A DNA stretch of 64,000 nt. It comes from Methylobacterium sp. BTF04. GTDB taxonomy: Bacteria > Pseudomonadota > Alphaproteobacteria > Rhizobiales > Beijerinckiaceae. Of this stretch, positions 11,968 through 21,451 are shown piece by piece. The translations under genes were made by a program, and so were the position numbers. The stretch spans positions 35,574 to 99,573 of the forward strand of contig NZ_JAAHTB010000018.1 of assembly GCF_010692745.1 (NCBI RefSeq), read 5' to 3'. The notes under the pieces are model-generated. The model did no database searches, was not told the DNA's origin, and was given only the letters and a program-made list of their open reading frames with translations. Numbering within the stretch: the first letter of the stretch is position 1; the number at the start of each line of letters is the position of its first letter.

Positions 11968-12486
11968 ATGCACCCTGCGGACTGGCGACACCCGTCGTCT
12001 TCGACATCGGGACGCACCGCATTGTCCGCCCTCCTCCCGCCGACATCCGCCTCACCACAACACGCGTTGCGCCGCCCCCTCGCGGCGGCGTGTTTCATCC
12101 TCGCGGTCGGAATGATCGCCGGTCCGGTGGATGCCGGCGTTCTCGCCCGCGTCGACCAATCCTCACAACGGATGCGTGTCTATGTCGAAGGGGCGCTGGC
12201 CTATGACTGGCCGGTCTCCACCGCGCGAACCGGATACGTCACACCCAACGGGCGGTATCGCGTCGGCCGGATGGAGCGGATGTGGTATTCGCACAAGTAT
12301 CACGGCTCGCCGATGCCGTACGCGCTGTTCTTCCGGGGCGGTTATGCCATCCACGGCACCGGTGCCGTGCAGCATCTCGGGCGCCGGGCCAGCCACGGCT
12401 GCATCCGCTTGAGCCCCGGCCACGCGCGCGAGCTCTTTGCCCTGGCGAGCAGCTATGGCGGGGCGCAGATCTCGATCAGACCCTGA
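11968..12486 (+). CDS. exported L,D-transpeptidase (YkuD domain)
   Basis: L,D-transpeptidase that forms 3-3 cross-links in peptidoglycan or attaches proteins to it in the periplasm. The YkuD domain fills the C-terminal 120 residues: ARVDQSSQRMRVYVEGALAYDWPVSTAR, then YHGSPMPYALFFRGGYAIHGTG, then the catalytic SHGCIRLS with its nucleophilic Cys and upstream His. A signal peptide (LAAACFILAVGMIAGPVDA) precedes it. The start is uncertain: ATG 11968 (172 residues) is used here, TTG 12067 would give a compact signal peptide, and the frame is open from ATG 11845. Divergent from dctA. Confidence 0.88.
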   Translation: MHPADWRHPSSSTSGRTALSALLPPTSASPQHALRRPLAAACFILAVGMIAGPVDAGVLARVDQSSQRMRVYVEGALAYDWPVSTARTGYVTPNGRYRVGRMERMWYSHKYHGSPMPYALFFRGGYAIHGTGAVQHLGRRASHGCIRLSPGHARELFALASSYGGAQISIRP

Positions 12487-12508
12487 AGCCCCGCCCGCTG
12501 GACCCGCC

Positions 12509-13396
12509 TCAGGTCTGTTGCGTGCGGCGGGGACGGACGGTCCAGCGCTCGAATTCGGCAGCGACGCCCTCCTCGCGGGCATCGGCCTGGGGCGGAGGGT
12601 TGCCGAGCGCCTGCGAAAGGCTCTCGATCACGTCGTCGATGCGCGAGTCGACCGGCTGGGCAGTCTCGTGCGTGTGGGGCGCCTCGGCCGGGGGTTCCGG
12701 AAGGAGAGCCTCCTGCGCATGGACCGGCTCCTCGTAAACGGGCTCGGGTGACGCGGCCATCGGAACCGCAGCCGTTGCTGTGGCGGGGGTACCGGCGACA
12801 CGGCGCAGGGCCTTCATCATCCCGTCATTCTCGGTCGCCTTCGGCGCAGTGCCGTAGCGGCCGAAGCCGAAGCGCGGCTCCACGAGGTCGAGGACCGCCT
12901 CGACGCCGGCATTGCTGACGCCGATCTCGCCCGGCTGGGGCACGCCCTGGAGGGCCACCGCATGCCGATCATAGGCCGGATCGGTGGTGACCTCGGCGGC
13001 GAACCAGGCCGGGACCTGAAACGCGCCGGCCTCGTCCACACCGTCGAAGGTGACGCTGACGAGATCGAGGGTACCGGGGGTGACGTAGCGGTCGACCACG
13101 GCTTCGCGGCCACCGCCGAGGGCGATCGCCGTCCGGTCGTAGGCCGCCTTGCCCGAACACACATCGAGCAACGCATCGCCGTGCGCGCGCGGAACGTCGG
13201 TGCGCTCCTCGCTGGACGCGCCGTCGGGCGTCGTGGAGACGAGGACGAGGTGACAGTTCTGGCCGTCGACCCGCACGTAGGAGACGCGACCGGATTGCGG
13301 GGCGAAATAGCCCTCGGTGATCCGCGCACCGCCGCGCTCCTTGCGGATCAGGCGAACGAGAGAGGAGGCCACGAGAAACCGACGAACGACGCTCAT
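12509..13396 (-). CDS. degenerate CYTH-like protein with Pro/Ala/Glu-rich tail
   Basis: 295-residue cytoplasmic protein. The first ~150 residues follow the order of a CYTH/triphosphate-tunnel fold: VVRRFLVASS, ITEGYFAPQSGRVSYVRVDG, the DRYVTPGTLDLVSVTFDG strands, then WFAAEVTTDPAYDRHAVAL. The ExExK signature that binds metal and triphosphate at the N-terminus is replaced by VVRRF, so catalysis is unlikely. The tail (about 190-295) is low-complexity, rich in Pro, Ala and Glu (EPVYEEPVHAQEALLPEPP), probably disordered. The family call is by pattern only. The neighbouring convergent gene is the L,D-transpeptidase, 22 bases away. Confidence 0.6.
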   Translation of the reverse strand: MSVVRRFLVASSLVRLIRKERGGARITEGYFAPQSGRVSYVRVDGQNCHLVLVSTTPDGASSEERTDVPRAHGDALLDVCSGKAAYDRTAIALGGGREAVVDRYVTPGTLDLVSVTFDGVDEAGAFQVPAWFAAEVTTDPAYDRHAVALQGVPQPGEIGVSNAGVEAVLDLVEPRFGFGRYGTAPKATENDGMMKALRRVAGTPATATAAVPMAASPEPVYEEPVHAQEALLPEPPAEAPHTHETAQPVDSRIDDVIESLSQALGNPPPQADAREEGVAAEFERWTVRPRRTQQT

Positions 13397-13727
13397 TCTA
13401 CATTCTCCGCGGGTCCGTTCGTCCCCCGGGCGGGATACCGATCAGACCGAGAAAAGTCAGGGCCGACACCCCGTGATAAACAAGGGCCGGCCGGCGAGGT
13501 GGCACGCCGCGCGAGGCATTGTCATGCCGGAGCGCGTGCATGTCGCAACGAAACCGATGCAGCGTTCCGCCGATGCGTCGGTTCCGCCAATAAAACGCCC
13601 CTTTTGACTAAGCAAAATGGCGACTAAATCAAGTCCATCGTCGGCATCCGGCGTCGATGAACGGCCGATCATCCCCATCGAACATGCAAGAACGCAACGC
13701 CCAGGGCACGATCGGCCGATGGCGGAA
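13397..13727. other. intergenic region without a recognised gene
   Basis: 331 bases between the CYTH-like start and the msrB stop. It carries the minus-strand promoter region of the CYTH-like gene. A loose dyad (CGCC..TTTT / AAAA.GGCG, about 13598-13624) is visible. No coding frame with biased codons or RNA gene was seen. Confidence 0.4.
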
Positions 13728-14147
13728 TCAATCCTTTGGTTCGAACCGGAGCGATGTGCCGTTCATGCAGTAACGTAGGCCTGTCGGGGCCGGGCCGTCG
13801 TTGAAGACGTGGCCGAGATGGCCTTTGCAATGGGCGCAGTGCGCCTCGGTGCGCACCATCGCGTGGCTGCGGTCTGCCTGCGTCTCCACCGCGCCCTCGA
13901 GCGGATCGAAGAAGCTCGGCCAACCGGTGCCGGATTCGAACTTGGTACCGTTGAGGAACAACGGCGTGCCGCAGCCGGCGCAGAAGAAGGTACCGGGACG
14001 CTTCTCGGCGTTGAGGCAGCTGGTCCCGGCACGCTCGGTGCCGTGCTCCCGCAGGACCCGATACTGCTCGGGGGTGAGAATCTCACGCCATTCGGCTTCG
14101 GTGCGGGTATCCTTCGCGTCGGTCGCGCCCGGAGGGGTGTCCGTCAT
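13728..14147 (-). CDS. msrB: peptide-methionine (R)-S-oxide reductase
   Basis: MsrB, 139 residues. It reduces methionine-R-sulfoxide in proteins using thioredoxin. Motifs: [23 protein letters not shown] at the N-terminus; the CAGC zinc site with CAHC later; [21 protein letters not shown]; and the catalytic Cys in [11 protein letters not shown]. The Cys in SCLNAEK is the likely resolving residue. Start at ATG 14147 is set by AGGAG 8-12 bases upstream; in-frame ATGs at 14165 and 14177 are less well placed. There is no signal peptide, so it is cytoplasmic. Confidence 0.96.
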   Translation of the reverse strand: MTDTPPGATDAKDTRTEAEWREILTPEQYRVLREHGTERAGTSCLNAEKRPGTFFCAGCGTPLFLNGTKFESGTGWPSFFDPLEGAVETQADRSHAMVRTEAHCAHCKGHLGHVFNDGPAPTGLRYCMNGTSLRFEPKD

Positions 14148-14214
14148 CGTCTGCTCCTGATCCATTCGTCGGCTCATGTAGGGCGACGACGGATTTTCGC
14201 GAGACGATCCGTCG

Positions 14215-15375
14215 TCACGCCGCCGCCCCGACGGTGTCGGCCATCCGCGCCGCACGCGTGCCCATCGGCGTATCCGGCCCCGTGGTGGTGTCGCGGGCGG
14301 TCTGGTGCTCCATTTCGGCGTTGATCTCGCCGCCGAGCAACACGATCGTCGTCGAGATCCAGATCCAGGTCATGAAGCCGATCACGGCGCCGAGCGAGCC
14401 GTAGGTCTCGTTGTAGTTGCCGAAGCTTGCAACATACCACGAGAACAGGATCGAGGCGACGAGCCAGAGCAGGCCCGCCACGGCACCGCCGACACCGACC
14501 CAGCGCCAGCGCGGGCGCTCCCGGCTCGGTCCGTAGCGATAGAGCAGCGAAAGGCCGCCCAGCAACACGATGAGCAGGGCTGGCCAGCGCAGCGACGCGA
14601 TGAGCCAAGCGGTGTCGCCGAACCCGACGAAGGTGAACACCACCGGCAGGACGACGATCCCGGTCAGCGCCAGGATGGTGAACCCGAGCGCGCCGATGGT
14701 GAAGGTGAGGGACCGCAGGTTGAGCATCAGGAACGAGCGCTTCTCCTCCTCCTCGTAGACGACGTTCAACGCGTCGAACATCGCCTTCATGGCGGCATTG
14801 GCACTCCACAGGGAGAGCAGGAGGCTGGTGAAGAAGGTCAGCCCGAGGCTGCCATTGCCCTTGGCGACGATCCGCTTGACCTGATCGCCGATAATATCGA
14901 TGGCGCCCGCGGGCAGCACGCCGTGCAGGCTCGCCAGATGGACGTTGATCGCACCGGCATCGGCAACGAGGCCGTAGCACGACACAAGGGCGCCGATGGC
15001 CGGGAACAGCGAGAGCAGGCTGTAGAACGTCACGCCGGCGGCGACCGAGAGCACCCGGTCCTTGTTGAACTCGAGGTAGACTCGAACGAGGATGTCCTTC
15101 CAGCCGGAGGCCGTGATCTGGGTCGGGCTTCCGGCATGGCGCCCGCGCGCGACCTCCTTGGCGGCGATCCGGTCGGCTGCGACCCCGCTATACGAGCGAG
15201 CCCCTTGTGTGCGCGTCGGTGCGGGGTCCCGGTCGGCGGCCGGAGCATTCGCCGCACCGGCACGCCGCAGCGGACCGCCTACGGCCAAAGCCGCCAGGGC
15301 GGCCCCCATCGCGAGGGTCCACAGCAGCGTTGCCGGCCCGCTCGGATCGGGGGCCTGGTCGGGGGAAGAGGACAT
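14215..15375 (-). CDS. YihY/BrkB family inner-membrane protein
   Basis: 386-residue membrane protein of the YihY (former RNase BN/BrkB) family, whose biochemical role is unsettled. An N-terminal hydrophobic helix (about 12-32) and a polar linker precede the family core. The core starts [40 protein letters not shown] and continues with about five more helices, ending [23 protein letters not shown], which is the family's most conserved stretch. Start at ATG 15375 rather than the open frame's earlier codons because the first helix begins just after it. It has no known partner here; 67 bases ahead of msrB on the same strand. Confidence 0.9.
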   Translation of the reverse strand: MSSSPDQAPDPSGPATLLWTLAMGAALAALAVGGPLRRAGAANAPAADRDPAPTRTQGARSYSGVAADRIAAKEVARGRHAGSPTQITASGWKDILVRVYLEFNKDRVLSVAAGVTFYSLLSLFPAIGALVSCYGLVADAGAINVHLASLHGVLPAGAIDIIGDQVKRIVAKGNGSLGLTFFTSLLLSLWSANAAMKAMFDALNVVYEEEEKRSFLMLNLRSLTFTIGALGFTILALTGIVVLPVVFTFVGFGDTAWLIASLRWPALLIVLLGGLSLLYRYGPSRERPRWRWVGVGGAVAGLLWLVASILFSWYVASFGNYNETYGSLGAVIGFMTWIWISTTIVLLGGEINAEMEHQTARDTTTGPDTPMGTRAARMADTVGAAA

Positions 15376-15486
15376 CGTTCGGGGACCGGAGCGTAAGGCA
15401 ACGCCAAGCTTGGGCATATGCGAGAGGAACGCCAATGGGCGCAAGGCGTTCCGCCGGTCGCGACGGCGAGCCGATCCGCCGCGGAC

Positions 15487-17007
15487 TCAGCCGCCGTAGA
15501 GCCTCGCATAGGTGTCGCGCAGGACGTTCTTCTGAACCTTACCCATGGCGTTGCGCGGCAATTCATCGACGAACAGCACGCGCTTGGGGCACTTGTAGCG
15601 CGCAAGCCGCGCTTCGAGCGCGCGGAGCATCTCGGCCTCGGGCGCCACGTCCGGGCGCGCCACAACGACGGCGGTGACGCCCTCGCCGAAATCGGCATGG
15701 GCCAGACCGATCACAGCTGATTCCACGACCCCCGGCAGCGCGTCGATCTCGTTCTCGATTTCCTTCGGGTAGACGTTGTAGCCGCCGGTGATGATGAGAT
15801 CCTTGCCGCGCCCGACGATGTGGACGTAGCCCTGCGGATCGATCTTGCCGAGATCGCCGGTGATGAAGAACCCGTCCGCCTTGAACTCGGCGGCCGTCTT
15901 CTCCGGCATGCGCCAATAGCCCTTGAACACGTTGGGGCCCTTGACCTCGATCATGCCGACGGCGTCCGCGGCCAAGACCCGACCGGTCTCGGGATCGACC
16001 ACCCGCACTGCGACGCCGGGAAGGGCCGGACCGACGGTGCCGGCCACCCGCGCGCCCGCATAGGGGTTCGAGGTGTTCATGTTGGTCTCGGTCATGCCGT
16101 AGCGCTCGAGGATGGCGTGGCCGGTGCGGGCCTGCCAGTCGCGATGGGTCTCGGCAAGCAGCGGCGCCGAGCCGGAGACGAACAGCCGGATCGCGGCGGT
16201 GGCCTCCCGGGTCAGGCCGGGCTCCTTCAGCAGGCGGGTGTAGAAGGTCGGTACGCCCATCATGGCGGTGGCGCGTGCCATCAGGGCGAGCGCCCGACCG
16301 GGGTCGAACTTGGCAAGGAACAGCAGGGTGCCGCCGGTGGCCAGCACGACGTTGGTCGCCACGAACAGGCCGTGGGTGTGGAACACCGGCAGGGCGTGGA
16401 TCAGCACGTCGTCGGCCGTGAAGCGCCAGGACTCCTTGAGCGTCAGCGCGTTCGAGGCGAGGTTGTCGTGGCTGAGCATGGCGCCTTTCGAGCGCCCGGT
16501 GGTGCCGGAGGTGTAGAGGATGGCGGCCAGATCGTCGGGGCCGCGCGTCACGTCCGAAAAATCGGTCTGAGCCGCATCGGCAGCCTCGGCGATGCTGCCG
16601 CGCCCGTCGGCGCCGAGGGTGCGGATTTCGGCGACGCCGGCCTTGCGCGCGACGGCCGCCAGAGCCTCGGCCTTGGCCGGATCGCAGACGAACAGAACCG
16701 GATCGGCATCCGACAGGAAGTAGTCGATCTCGGTGGCGGTGTAGGCAGTGTTGAGCGGCAGGAACACCGCCCCGGCCCGCACGGCGCCGAGATAAAGGAA
16801 GATGAAATCCGGGCTCTTCTCGGCCTGGACCGCGACGCGGTCGCCGGGTTTCACGCCGAGCACCACCAGCGCCGTCGCATAGGCCCCCGAACGCGCCAGC
16901 AGATCGGCGTAGCTCAGGTGGATGCCGTCACCGGTCTCGATGAAGGTTTTCGCGCTTGGGTCGACAGGCAGATGGGCGCGGACGAGATCGAACAGATGAT
17001 TGGGCAT
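15487..17007 (-). CDS. matB: malonyl-CoA synthetase (AMP-forming)
   Basis: 506-residue acyl-adenylate enzyme that activates malonate with CoA and ATP. Signatures: P-loop YTSGTTGRSKGAMLSH (about 165-180); the adenylate motif RYGMTETNMNTSNP; GYWRMPEKTAAEF; the hinge ITGDLGKID and GRGKDLIITGGYNVYP; and the catalytic Lys in LPRNAMGKVQK. The NMNTSNPY wording after MTET is characteristic of MatB, whose pocket binds malonate. It lies 30 bases downstream of malonyl-CoA decarboxylase, the usual mat pairing. Confidence 0.93.
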   Translation of the reverse strand: MPNHLFDLVRAHLPVDPSAKTFIETGDGIHLSYADLLARSGAYATALVVLGVKPGDRVAVQAEKSPDFIFLYLGAVRAGAVFLPLNTAYTATEIDYFLSDADPVLFVCDPAKAEALAAVARKAGVAEIRTLGADGRGSIAEAADAAQTDFSDVTRGPDDLAAILYTSGTTGRSKGAMLSHDNLASNALTLKESWRFTADDVLIHALPVFHTHGLFVATNVVLATGGTLLFLAKFDPGRALALMARATAMMGVPTFYTRLLKEPGLTREATAAIRLFVSGSAPLLAETHRDWQARTGHAILERYGMTETNMNTSNPYAGARVAGTVGPALPGVAVRVVDPETGRVLAADAVGMIEVKGPNVFKGYWRMPEKTAAEFKADGFFITGDLGKIDPQGYVHIVGRGKDLIITGGYNVYPKEIENEIDALPGVVESAVIGLAHADFGEGVTAVVVARPDVAPEAEMLRALEARLARYKCPKRVLFVDELPRNAMGKVQKNVLRDTYARLYGG

Positions 17008-17037
17008 GGACGCGTCGAACAGCTTTCCGTCGAGAAT

Positions 17038-18447
17038 TCAAGCCTCGGCCAGCGCCACCGCCCGCACCGGCGGCAGGTTCGCCCGTAATTCGCGGGTCAC
17101 CGTGCTCGAGGCGGCGACGGTGCCGAGGTTGGCATAGGTCTCGTGGTTCTTCTCGATGGCCGAGAGGTCGTAGAGGTAGTTGACCATCAAGCCGCGCGAC
17201 TGGGCGAGGCCCTTGGCCGACACGTCGCCGAGGAAGTTCAAACGCTCGAGACGGGCGCCGTTGCCGAGATGAAAGCGGGCGACCGGATCGAGCGGTTTGC
17301 CGCGCTCGTTCTTGGCCCGCAGGAAATAGGCGGCGGCGGCGGGAATCATCACCTTGCGTACCGCCTCGGACTTCACCTTGTCGGCCTGCCAATCCGCCTC
17401 GTCGATGAGGCGGAGGGCTTCCACGTCTTCGCGGGTCAGGCCCTGGGGAGCGTCGGCGCGGCGCTCGCGGTCGAGCCAGGCCGAGAAGCCGGGCACCGGC
17501 GAGAGAGTGACGAAGGTCTTGAGCGACGGGATCTCACGGGCCAGATCCTCCACCACCTGCTTGATCAGGAAGTTGCCGAAGGTGACGCCGGCCAGACCCT
17601 TCTGACAGTTCGAGATCGAGTAGAAGATGGCGGTGGTGGCCGCCCGCGCCGGCAGCAGATCGCGCTCATGCGCCAGGATCGGCGCGATGGCCGGAGCGAT
17701 GGCGGCGGTGAGCGCCACTTCGACGAAGATCAGCGGCTCATCGAGGAGAGCCGGGTGGAAGAAGGCGAAGCAGCGCCGGTCCGGCGGCTCGATGCGTCGG
17801 CGCAGATCGTCCCAGCCGGCGATCTCGTGGACGGCCTCGTAGCGGATGATCTTTTCCAGGATATGCGCCGGGGTGGTCCAGTCGATGTGTCGAAGGACCA
17901 GGAAGCCGCGATTGAACCACGATGCGAACAGGTGCTCGAAATCGCTGTCGAGGCTATCGGCCGCGTCGACGAGATCGGGGTCCACTCCCTCCGCGCCGCG
18001 CAAAGATCGGCGTAGGCCGAACAGGTCTTCGCGCATCCGCACCAGGGCGAGGGTGCCGTCGCGCGCGAGGTTGAGCCGGCGGATCAATTCCTGGCTGCGC
18101 GGCTCGGCGGCATCGTGCAGCACGCTCAGCGCCGCGCGGGTGGGGTCGGCCCGGTAGGCGGCGATGGCTTCGTCGACCGCGGTATGATCCGCCGCGAACT
18201 CGGTGGAGACCATTCCCAGGAAGGCCGAGCGCTCGGCCCTGCCGAGGCTCGCGTAACGGTCGAGGATCAGTCGAGCGAGCGCGACGCCGGACGCCTCGCC
18301 GCGCCTGGAAATCAGGTCTTCGCAGAGTTTGAGCAGTTCGGGGGCGTTGGCCTTGGCGGCCAGATCACCGCGCCCGATGCCGATGAGGTCGCGACCGCGG
18401 TCGCTGATGGTTTGGAGCAGATCGCCGAAAAAAGAGATCGCCGCCAT
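17038..18447 (-). CDS. matA: malonyl-CoA decarboxylase
   Basis: 469-residue malonyl-CoA decarboxylase converting malonyl-CoA to acetyl-CoA and CO2. An N-terminal helical half (about 1-170, with LCEDLISRRGEASGVALARLIL) is followed by the GNAT-like catalytic half: ISNCQKGLAGVTFGNFLIKQVVEDL, FVTLSPVPGFSAWL, and the C-terminal HLGNGARLERLNFLGDVSAKGLAQS and VNYLYDLSAIEKNHETYA, all diagnostic. Start at ATG 18447; upstream codons in the open frame are not family-like. With matB it forms a two-gene malonate catabolism unit. No malonate carrier or MdcY/MatR-type regulator adjoins it. Confidence 0.95.
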   Translation of the reverse strand: MAAISFFGDLLQTISDRGRDLIGIGRGDLAAKANAPELLKLCEDLISRRGEASGVALARLILDRYASLGRAERSAFLGMVSTEFAADHTAVDEAIAAYRADPTRAALSVLHDAAEPRSQELIRRLNLARDGTLALVRMREDLFGLRRSLRGAEGVDPDLVDAADSLDSDFEHLFASWFNRGFLVLRHIDWTTPAHILEKIIRYEAVHEIAGWDDLRRRIEPPDRRCFAFFHPALLDEPLIFVEVALTAAIAPAIAPILAHERDLLPARAATTAIFYSISNCQKGLAGVTFGNFLIKQVVEDLAREIPSLKTFVTLSPVPGFSAWLDRERRADAPQGLTREDVEALRLIDEADWQADKVKSEAVRKVMIPAAAAYFLRAKNERGKPLDPVARFHLGNGARLERLNFLGDVSAKGLAQSRGLMVNYLYDLSAIEKNHETYANLGTVAASSTVTRELRANLPPVRAVALAEA

Positions 18448-18670
18448 GTAACGTCGCTGACCCTTGGCTGCCGCCCATGGCGGGCGGTGCCGGTCCCGCA
18501 CAAAGAACTACCGGCAATCCCGATAGTCTATGCCGGCTCATGGCGAAGGGCCAGAGACTTGGCTGGGAGCGCCGTCCGGAAAATACCGGGAAATCGATGT
18601 ATGCGCGGGGTTTAGCCGACTAACGCACCATCCCGCCGATCATCATCGAAACCGGTGCGAAGTTCTGCAC

Positions 18671-18871
18671 TCAGCCCTGACCGCCGGCGGACGCGATGTC
18701 GGCGCGGTCGGCACGTTCGCGCCAATCCTCGACCCCGTGCTGGCGCGCGAACCGAAGCTCGGCAGCCCTCAGGGCGCGCAGCGGATCGCGGGCACGGACG
18801 ATCTCCACCGAGCCCACGGTGAAAGGCACACCGAGGATCTGCTTGGCGAAATTGACACGATAATTCAGCAT
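18671..18871 (-). CDS. small protein of 66 residues, unknown function
   Basis: Short frame beginning MLNYRVNFAKQILGVPFTVGSV, then a basic amphipathic helix (IVRARDPLRALRAAELRFARQHG) and a polar end. The ATG has GGAG 9-12 bases upstream, an unusually good ribosome site for this region, and third positions are GC-rich, both supporting a real gene. There is no known domain and no signal peptide. It lies upstream of malonyl-CoA decarboxylase on the same strand but 223 bases away. Confidence 0.6.
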   Translation of the reverse strand: MLNYRVNFAKQILGVPFTVGSVEIVRARDPLRALRAAELRFARQHGVEDWRERADRADIASAGGQG

Positions 18872-19257
18872 TCCAAACTCCGTGATCGACGAGAACGTAC
18901 GATGTCCACGAGGCGGATCGCGCGAATCGACCGGTTCCGCCCGGTGATCAGACCGTAAGACTCGCCGTTCTCCAAGGGCTTGGGAAAACGCGCTCGTATT
19001 TGGCCAAGGCACAACCGGGATTCGTGCACGTTCTGGACAACACTTCGTATATGGGGAGCCTCGCATCCGACCGGAACCACCCCTGCGTCACCGGCGCCGG
19101 ACGCCGGTGACTCGGGTTGCCGATGCGCGCGCATCTGCTTAGGCGGAGGTCGATTGCGCCCCAGGTTTCGAGTGCCGAGCTCGCGAGAAGCACACCGGAT
19201 GACATCCATGCCCCGCCGCCAGCCCACGCCGTCGGCCGATGCCCGCGTGTCCTGCGC
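18872..19257. other. intergenic region between divergent genes
   Basis: 386 bases holding the promoters of the 66-residue gene (minus) and the MFS gene (plus). Several frames stay open but lack codon bias or a ribosome site. The stretch 18990-19060 is less GC-rich, as expected for a promoter. No RNA gene recognised. Confidence 0.4.
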
Positions 19258-20457
19258 ATGACAGCGCAAGACACGGCAGCGACCCACGGTTTCACCACTA
19301 AGGCACGCCTCGGCCTCACCCTGATCGCGGGCGGGGCGGTGGCCAACATCTACTACAACCAGCCGCTCCTGGGACTGCTGGTGGGCGAGTTCGGCGCGCG
19401 CGCCGCTGTACTGGTGCCGACGGCCTCGCTGATCGGCTACGGGCTCGGCATCCTCGGCCTCGTACCGATCGGCGACGCTCTGCCCCGACGCAGCCTGATC
19501 GTCGCCCAGTTGCTCGGTCTCAGCGTCGCGCTGCTCGCCGCCGCCCTCAGCCCCAACCTCGCGATGCTGAGTGCCGCCAGCCTACTCATCGGCTTCCTCG
19601 CCTCGGCGGCCCAGCAGGCCGTGCCGTTCGCGGCCGAACTGGCGCCCGATGCCACGCGCGGGCGCATGGTCGGCCAGGTGATGACCGGCTTGTTCACCGG
19701 CATCCTGCTCGCCCGTACGGTGAGCGGATTCGTCGGAGCGCATTTCGGCTGGCGGGCGGTGTTCTTCGCCGCCGCCGGCGTGGCCGTCGCCATCGCGGGG
19801 GTCGCCGCCGCGACCCTCCCGAACACGCCTCAGACGAAACCGCTGCGCTACCGCGCGCTGATGATATCGATCCTCCACATGGTGCGGACCCAGCCGGTGC
19901 TGCGCCGGGCCAGCCTGACGCAAGGGCTGCTGTTTGCCAGCTTCAACGCGTTCTGGGCGACGCTGGCCCTGCTCGTCGAGGCGCCGCCCTTCGATCTGAC
20001 CTCGGCCGGTGCCGGCCTGTTCGGCGTCATCGGGGTCGCCGGGGCGCTGATCGCACCGCTGTCGGGGCGCTATACCGACCGACGCGGCGCGCGCCCGGTG
20101 GTGGTGGGCGGCGCGGTCCTGGTGGTCGCCTCCTTCGTGGTGCTGTGGGCGGGAGGCTCGGTCTCGCTGATCGCCGTGGGGTTGGGCGTGCTGCTGATCG
20201 ATATCGGGCTCAACGGCGCGCTCATCGCCAATCAGACCCGGGCCTATGCCCTAGTGCCGGGCGCACGCGGCCGCATCAACACCGTGCTGTTCACCGTGAT
20301 GTTCGTCTTCGGCGCGTTCGGGGCATTCGCCGGCTCGCAGGCCTTCCTGATGGCGGGATGGGCCGGTGTCTGCGCCGTCGGAATCCTCCTGTCGGGGGCC
20401 GGGCTCCTGGTGGCGTGGCGCGATCGGAGCCACGTGAAGGCCGCATCCGCTATTTGA
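19258..20457 (+). CDS. MFS exporter (DHA1-like)
   Basis: 399-residue major facilitator with 12 predicted membrane helices. Seen: NIYYNQPLLGLLVGEFG after helix 1, typical of the MFS subgroup that includes YgaY/NepI-like and sugar-efflux members; the loop-2/3 motif IGDALPRR; the motif-C-like TGLFTGILLARTVSGFVGAHFGW in helix 5; and RYTDRRGARPVVVGGA in loop 8/9. The substrate is unknown. Start at ATG 19258, giving MTAQDTAATHGFTTKARLGL directly before helix 1. It ends 8 bases beyond the stop of cobC, transcribed on the other strand. Confidence 0.88.
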   Translation: MTAQDTAATHGFTTKARLGLTLIAGGAVANIYYNQPLLGLLVGEFGARAAVLVPTASLIGYGLGILGLVPIGDALPRRSLIVAQLLGLSVALLAAALSPNLAMLSAASLLIGFLASAAQQAVPFAAELAPDATRGRMVGQVMTGLFTGILLARTVSGFVGAHFGWRAVFFAAAGVAVAIAGVAAATLPNTPQTKPLRYRALMISILHMVRTQPVLRRASLTQGLLFASFNAFWATLALLVEAPPFDLTSAGAGLFGVIGVAGALIAPLSGRYTDRRGARPVVVGGAVLVVASFVVLWAGGSVSLIAVGLGVLLIDIGLNGALIANQTRAYALVPGARGRINTVLFTVMFVFGAFGAFAGSQAFLMAGWAGVCAVGILLSGAGLLVAWRDRSHVKAASAI

Positions 20458-21439
20458 GGATGCGCGAGAGCCGGCACCATTCGGTCTTGTCGGCGGGAAG
20501 ACCGAAGCGCAGCCGCGTCGGCGCGTCGGCAAAACGCCGCACGTAGATCCCGGCCTCGCCGAGGCGGTGGTACAGGCCGGGCGCATCCGGGAAAGTCGCG
20601 GTGCGGAACAGGCAGGTCCCGCCGATGCGTTCACCCCCGGCGCGAACGATCATCCGGTCGAGCCGGGCGGCGTCCGTTTCCCGCGCCGCCGCCGCATCCA
20701 TCCTCCAGGCGGCATCGCCGAGCGCGGCCCGGCCGATGGCGAGAGCCGGGCCGGACACCGCCCAGGGCCCGAGTGCCGCGGCGATCCGCGCTGCCAAAGC
20801 CGGGTCGGTGGCCGCAAAGCCGAGCCGGATGCCGGCGAGACCATAGGTCTTGCCGAAGGAGCGCAGTACGACGACGCCCGGCCGCAAGTGCGGCCCGAGA
20901 CAGTCCATGGGTTCGAGATCGGCGAATGCCTCGTCGACGACGAGGAGACCGGCGCGGGCGCCGAGCCGGTCCGCCAGTGCGATCAGGACCGGGACCGACA
21001 CGATCCGCCCGTCCGGATTGTTCGGGTTGACCACGACGACGACGTCGGCCCCGTCGGTCTCGGCGAGATCGGTCACGGCCGTGACCGCGTGGCCGCCGCG
21101 GGTCCAGGCCGCCGCATGCTCGGCATAGGTCGGCCCCAGCACGGCGACGCGGCCCGGCGCCCGCAGCCGCGGAAGGGTCTCGATCAGGATCTGGGTGCCG
21201 GGTGCCGCCGCGATGCAGCGCGGATCGGACACGCCATAGGCGCTGGCCGCAACTGCCGTCAGGGCCGCGAGGTCGGCACCGGAGGGCAGGCGCCGGAACG
21301 CGCTGGCGTCGAGCGCCGGACAGGGATACGGCACCGGATTGATCCCCGTCGAGAGATCGACCCATGGCTCGGGGGCCGCCGGAAACAGCCTGCGCGCCGC
21401 GTCGAGGTCGCCCCCATGCGCGATCGGCTCGCGCGCCAT
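20450..21439 (-). CDS. cobC: CobC, PLP-dependent L-threonine-O-3-phosphate decarboxylase
   Basis: 329-residue fold-type I aminotransferase-like enzyme of cobalamin synthesis, supplying the (R)-1-amino-2-propanol phosphate arm. The N-terminus is family-typical (HGGDLDAARRLFP, WVDLSTGINPVPYP). The PLP lysine lies in SFGKTYGLAGIRLGF, with VVVNPNNPDGR and LLVVDEAFADLEP upstream and an FRTATFP strand near the end. Start at ATG 21439 is fixed by the family N-terminus. Its ATG is 12 bases from the divergent cobD ATG. It converges on and overlaps the MFS gene by 8 bases. Confidence 0.94.
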   Translation of the reverse strand: MAREPIAHGGDLDAARRLFPAAPEPWVDLSTGINPVPYPCPALDASAFRRLPSGADLAALTAVAASAYGVSDPRCIAAAPGTQILIETLPRLRAPGRVAVLGPTYAEHAAAWTRGGHAVTAVTDLAETDGADVVVVVNPNNPDGRIVSVPVLIALADRLGARAGLLVVDEAFADLEPMDCLGPHLRPGVVVLRSFGKTYGLAGIRLGFAATDPALAARIAAALGPWAVSGPALAIGRAALGDAAWRMDAAAARETDAARLDRMIVRAGGERIGGTCLFRTATFPDAPGLYHRLGEAGIYVRRFADAPTRLRFGLPADKTEWCRLSRILK

Positions 21440-21451
21440 CACCGAAAACGC

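Noticed and set aside
20567..21451. N-terminal extension of cobD through the opposite-strand cobC gene
   Set aside because: The frame is open only because it is antisense to cobC; the family N-terminus begins at 21452.
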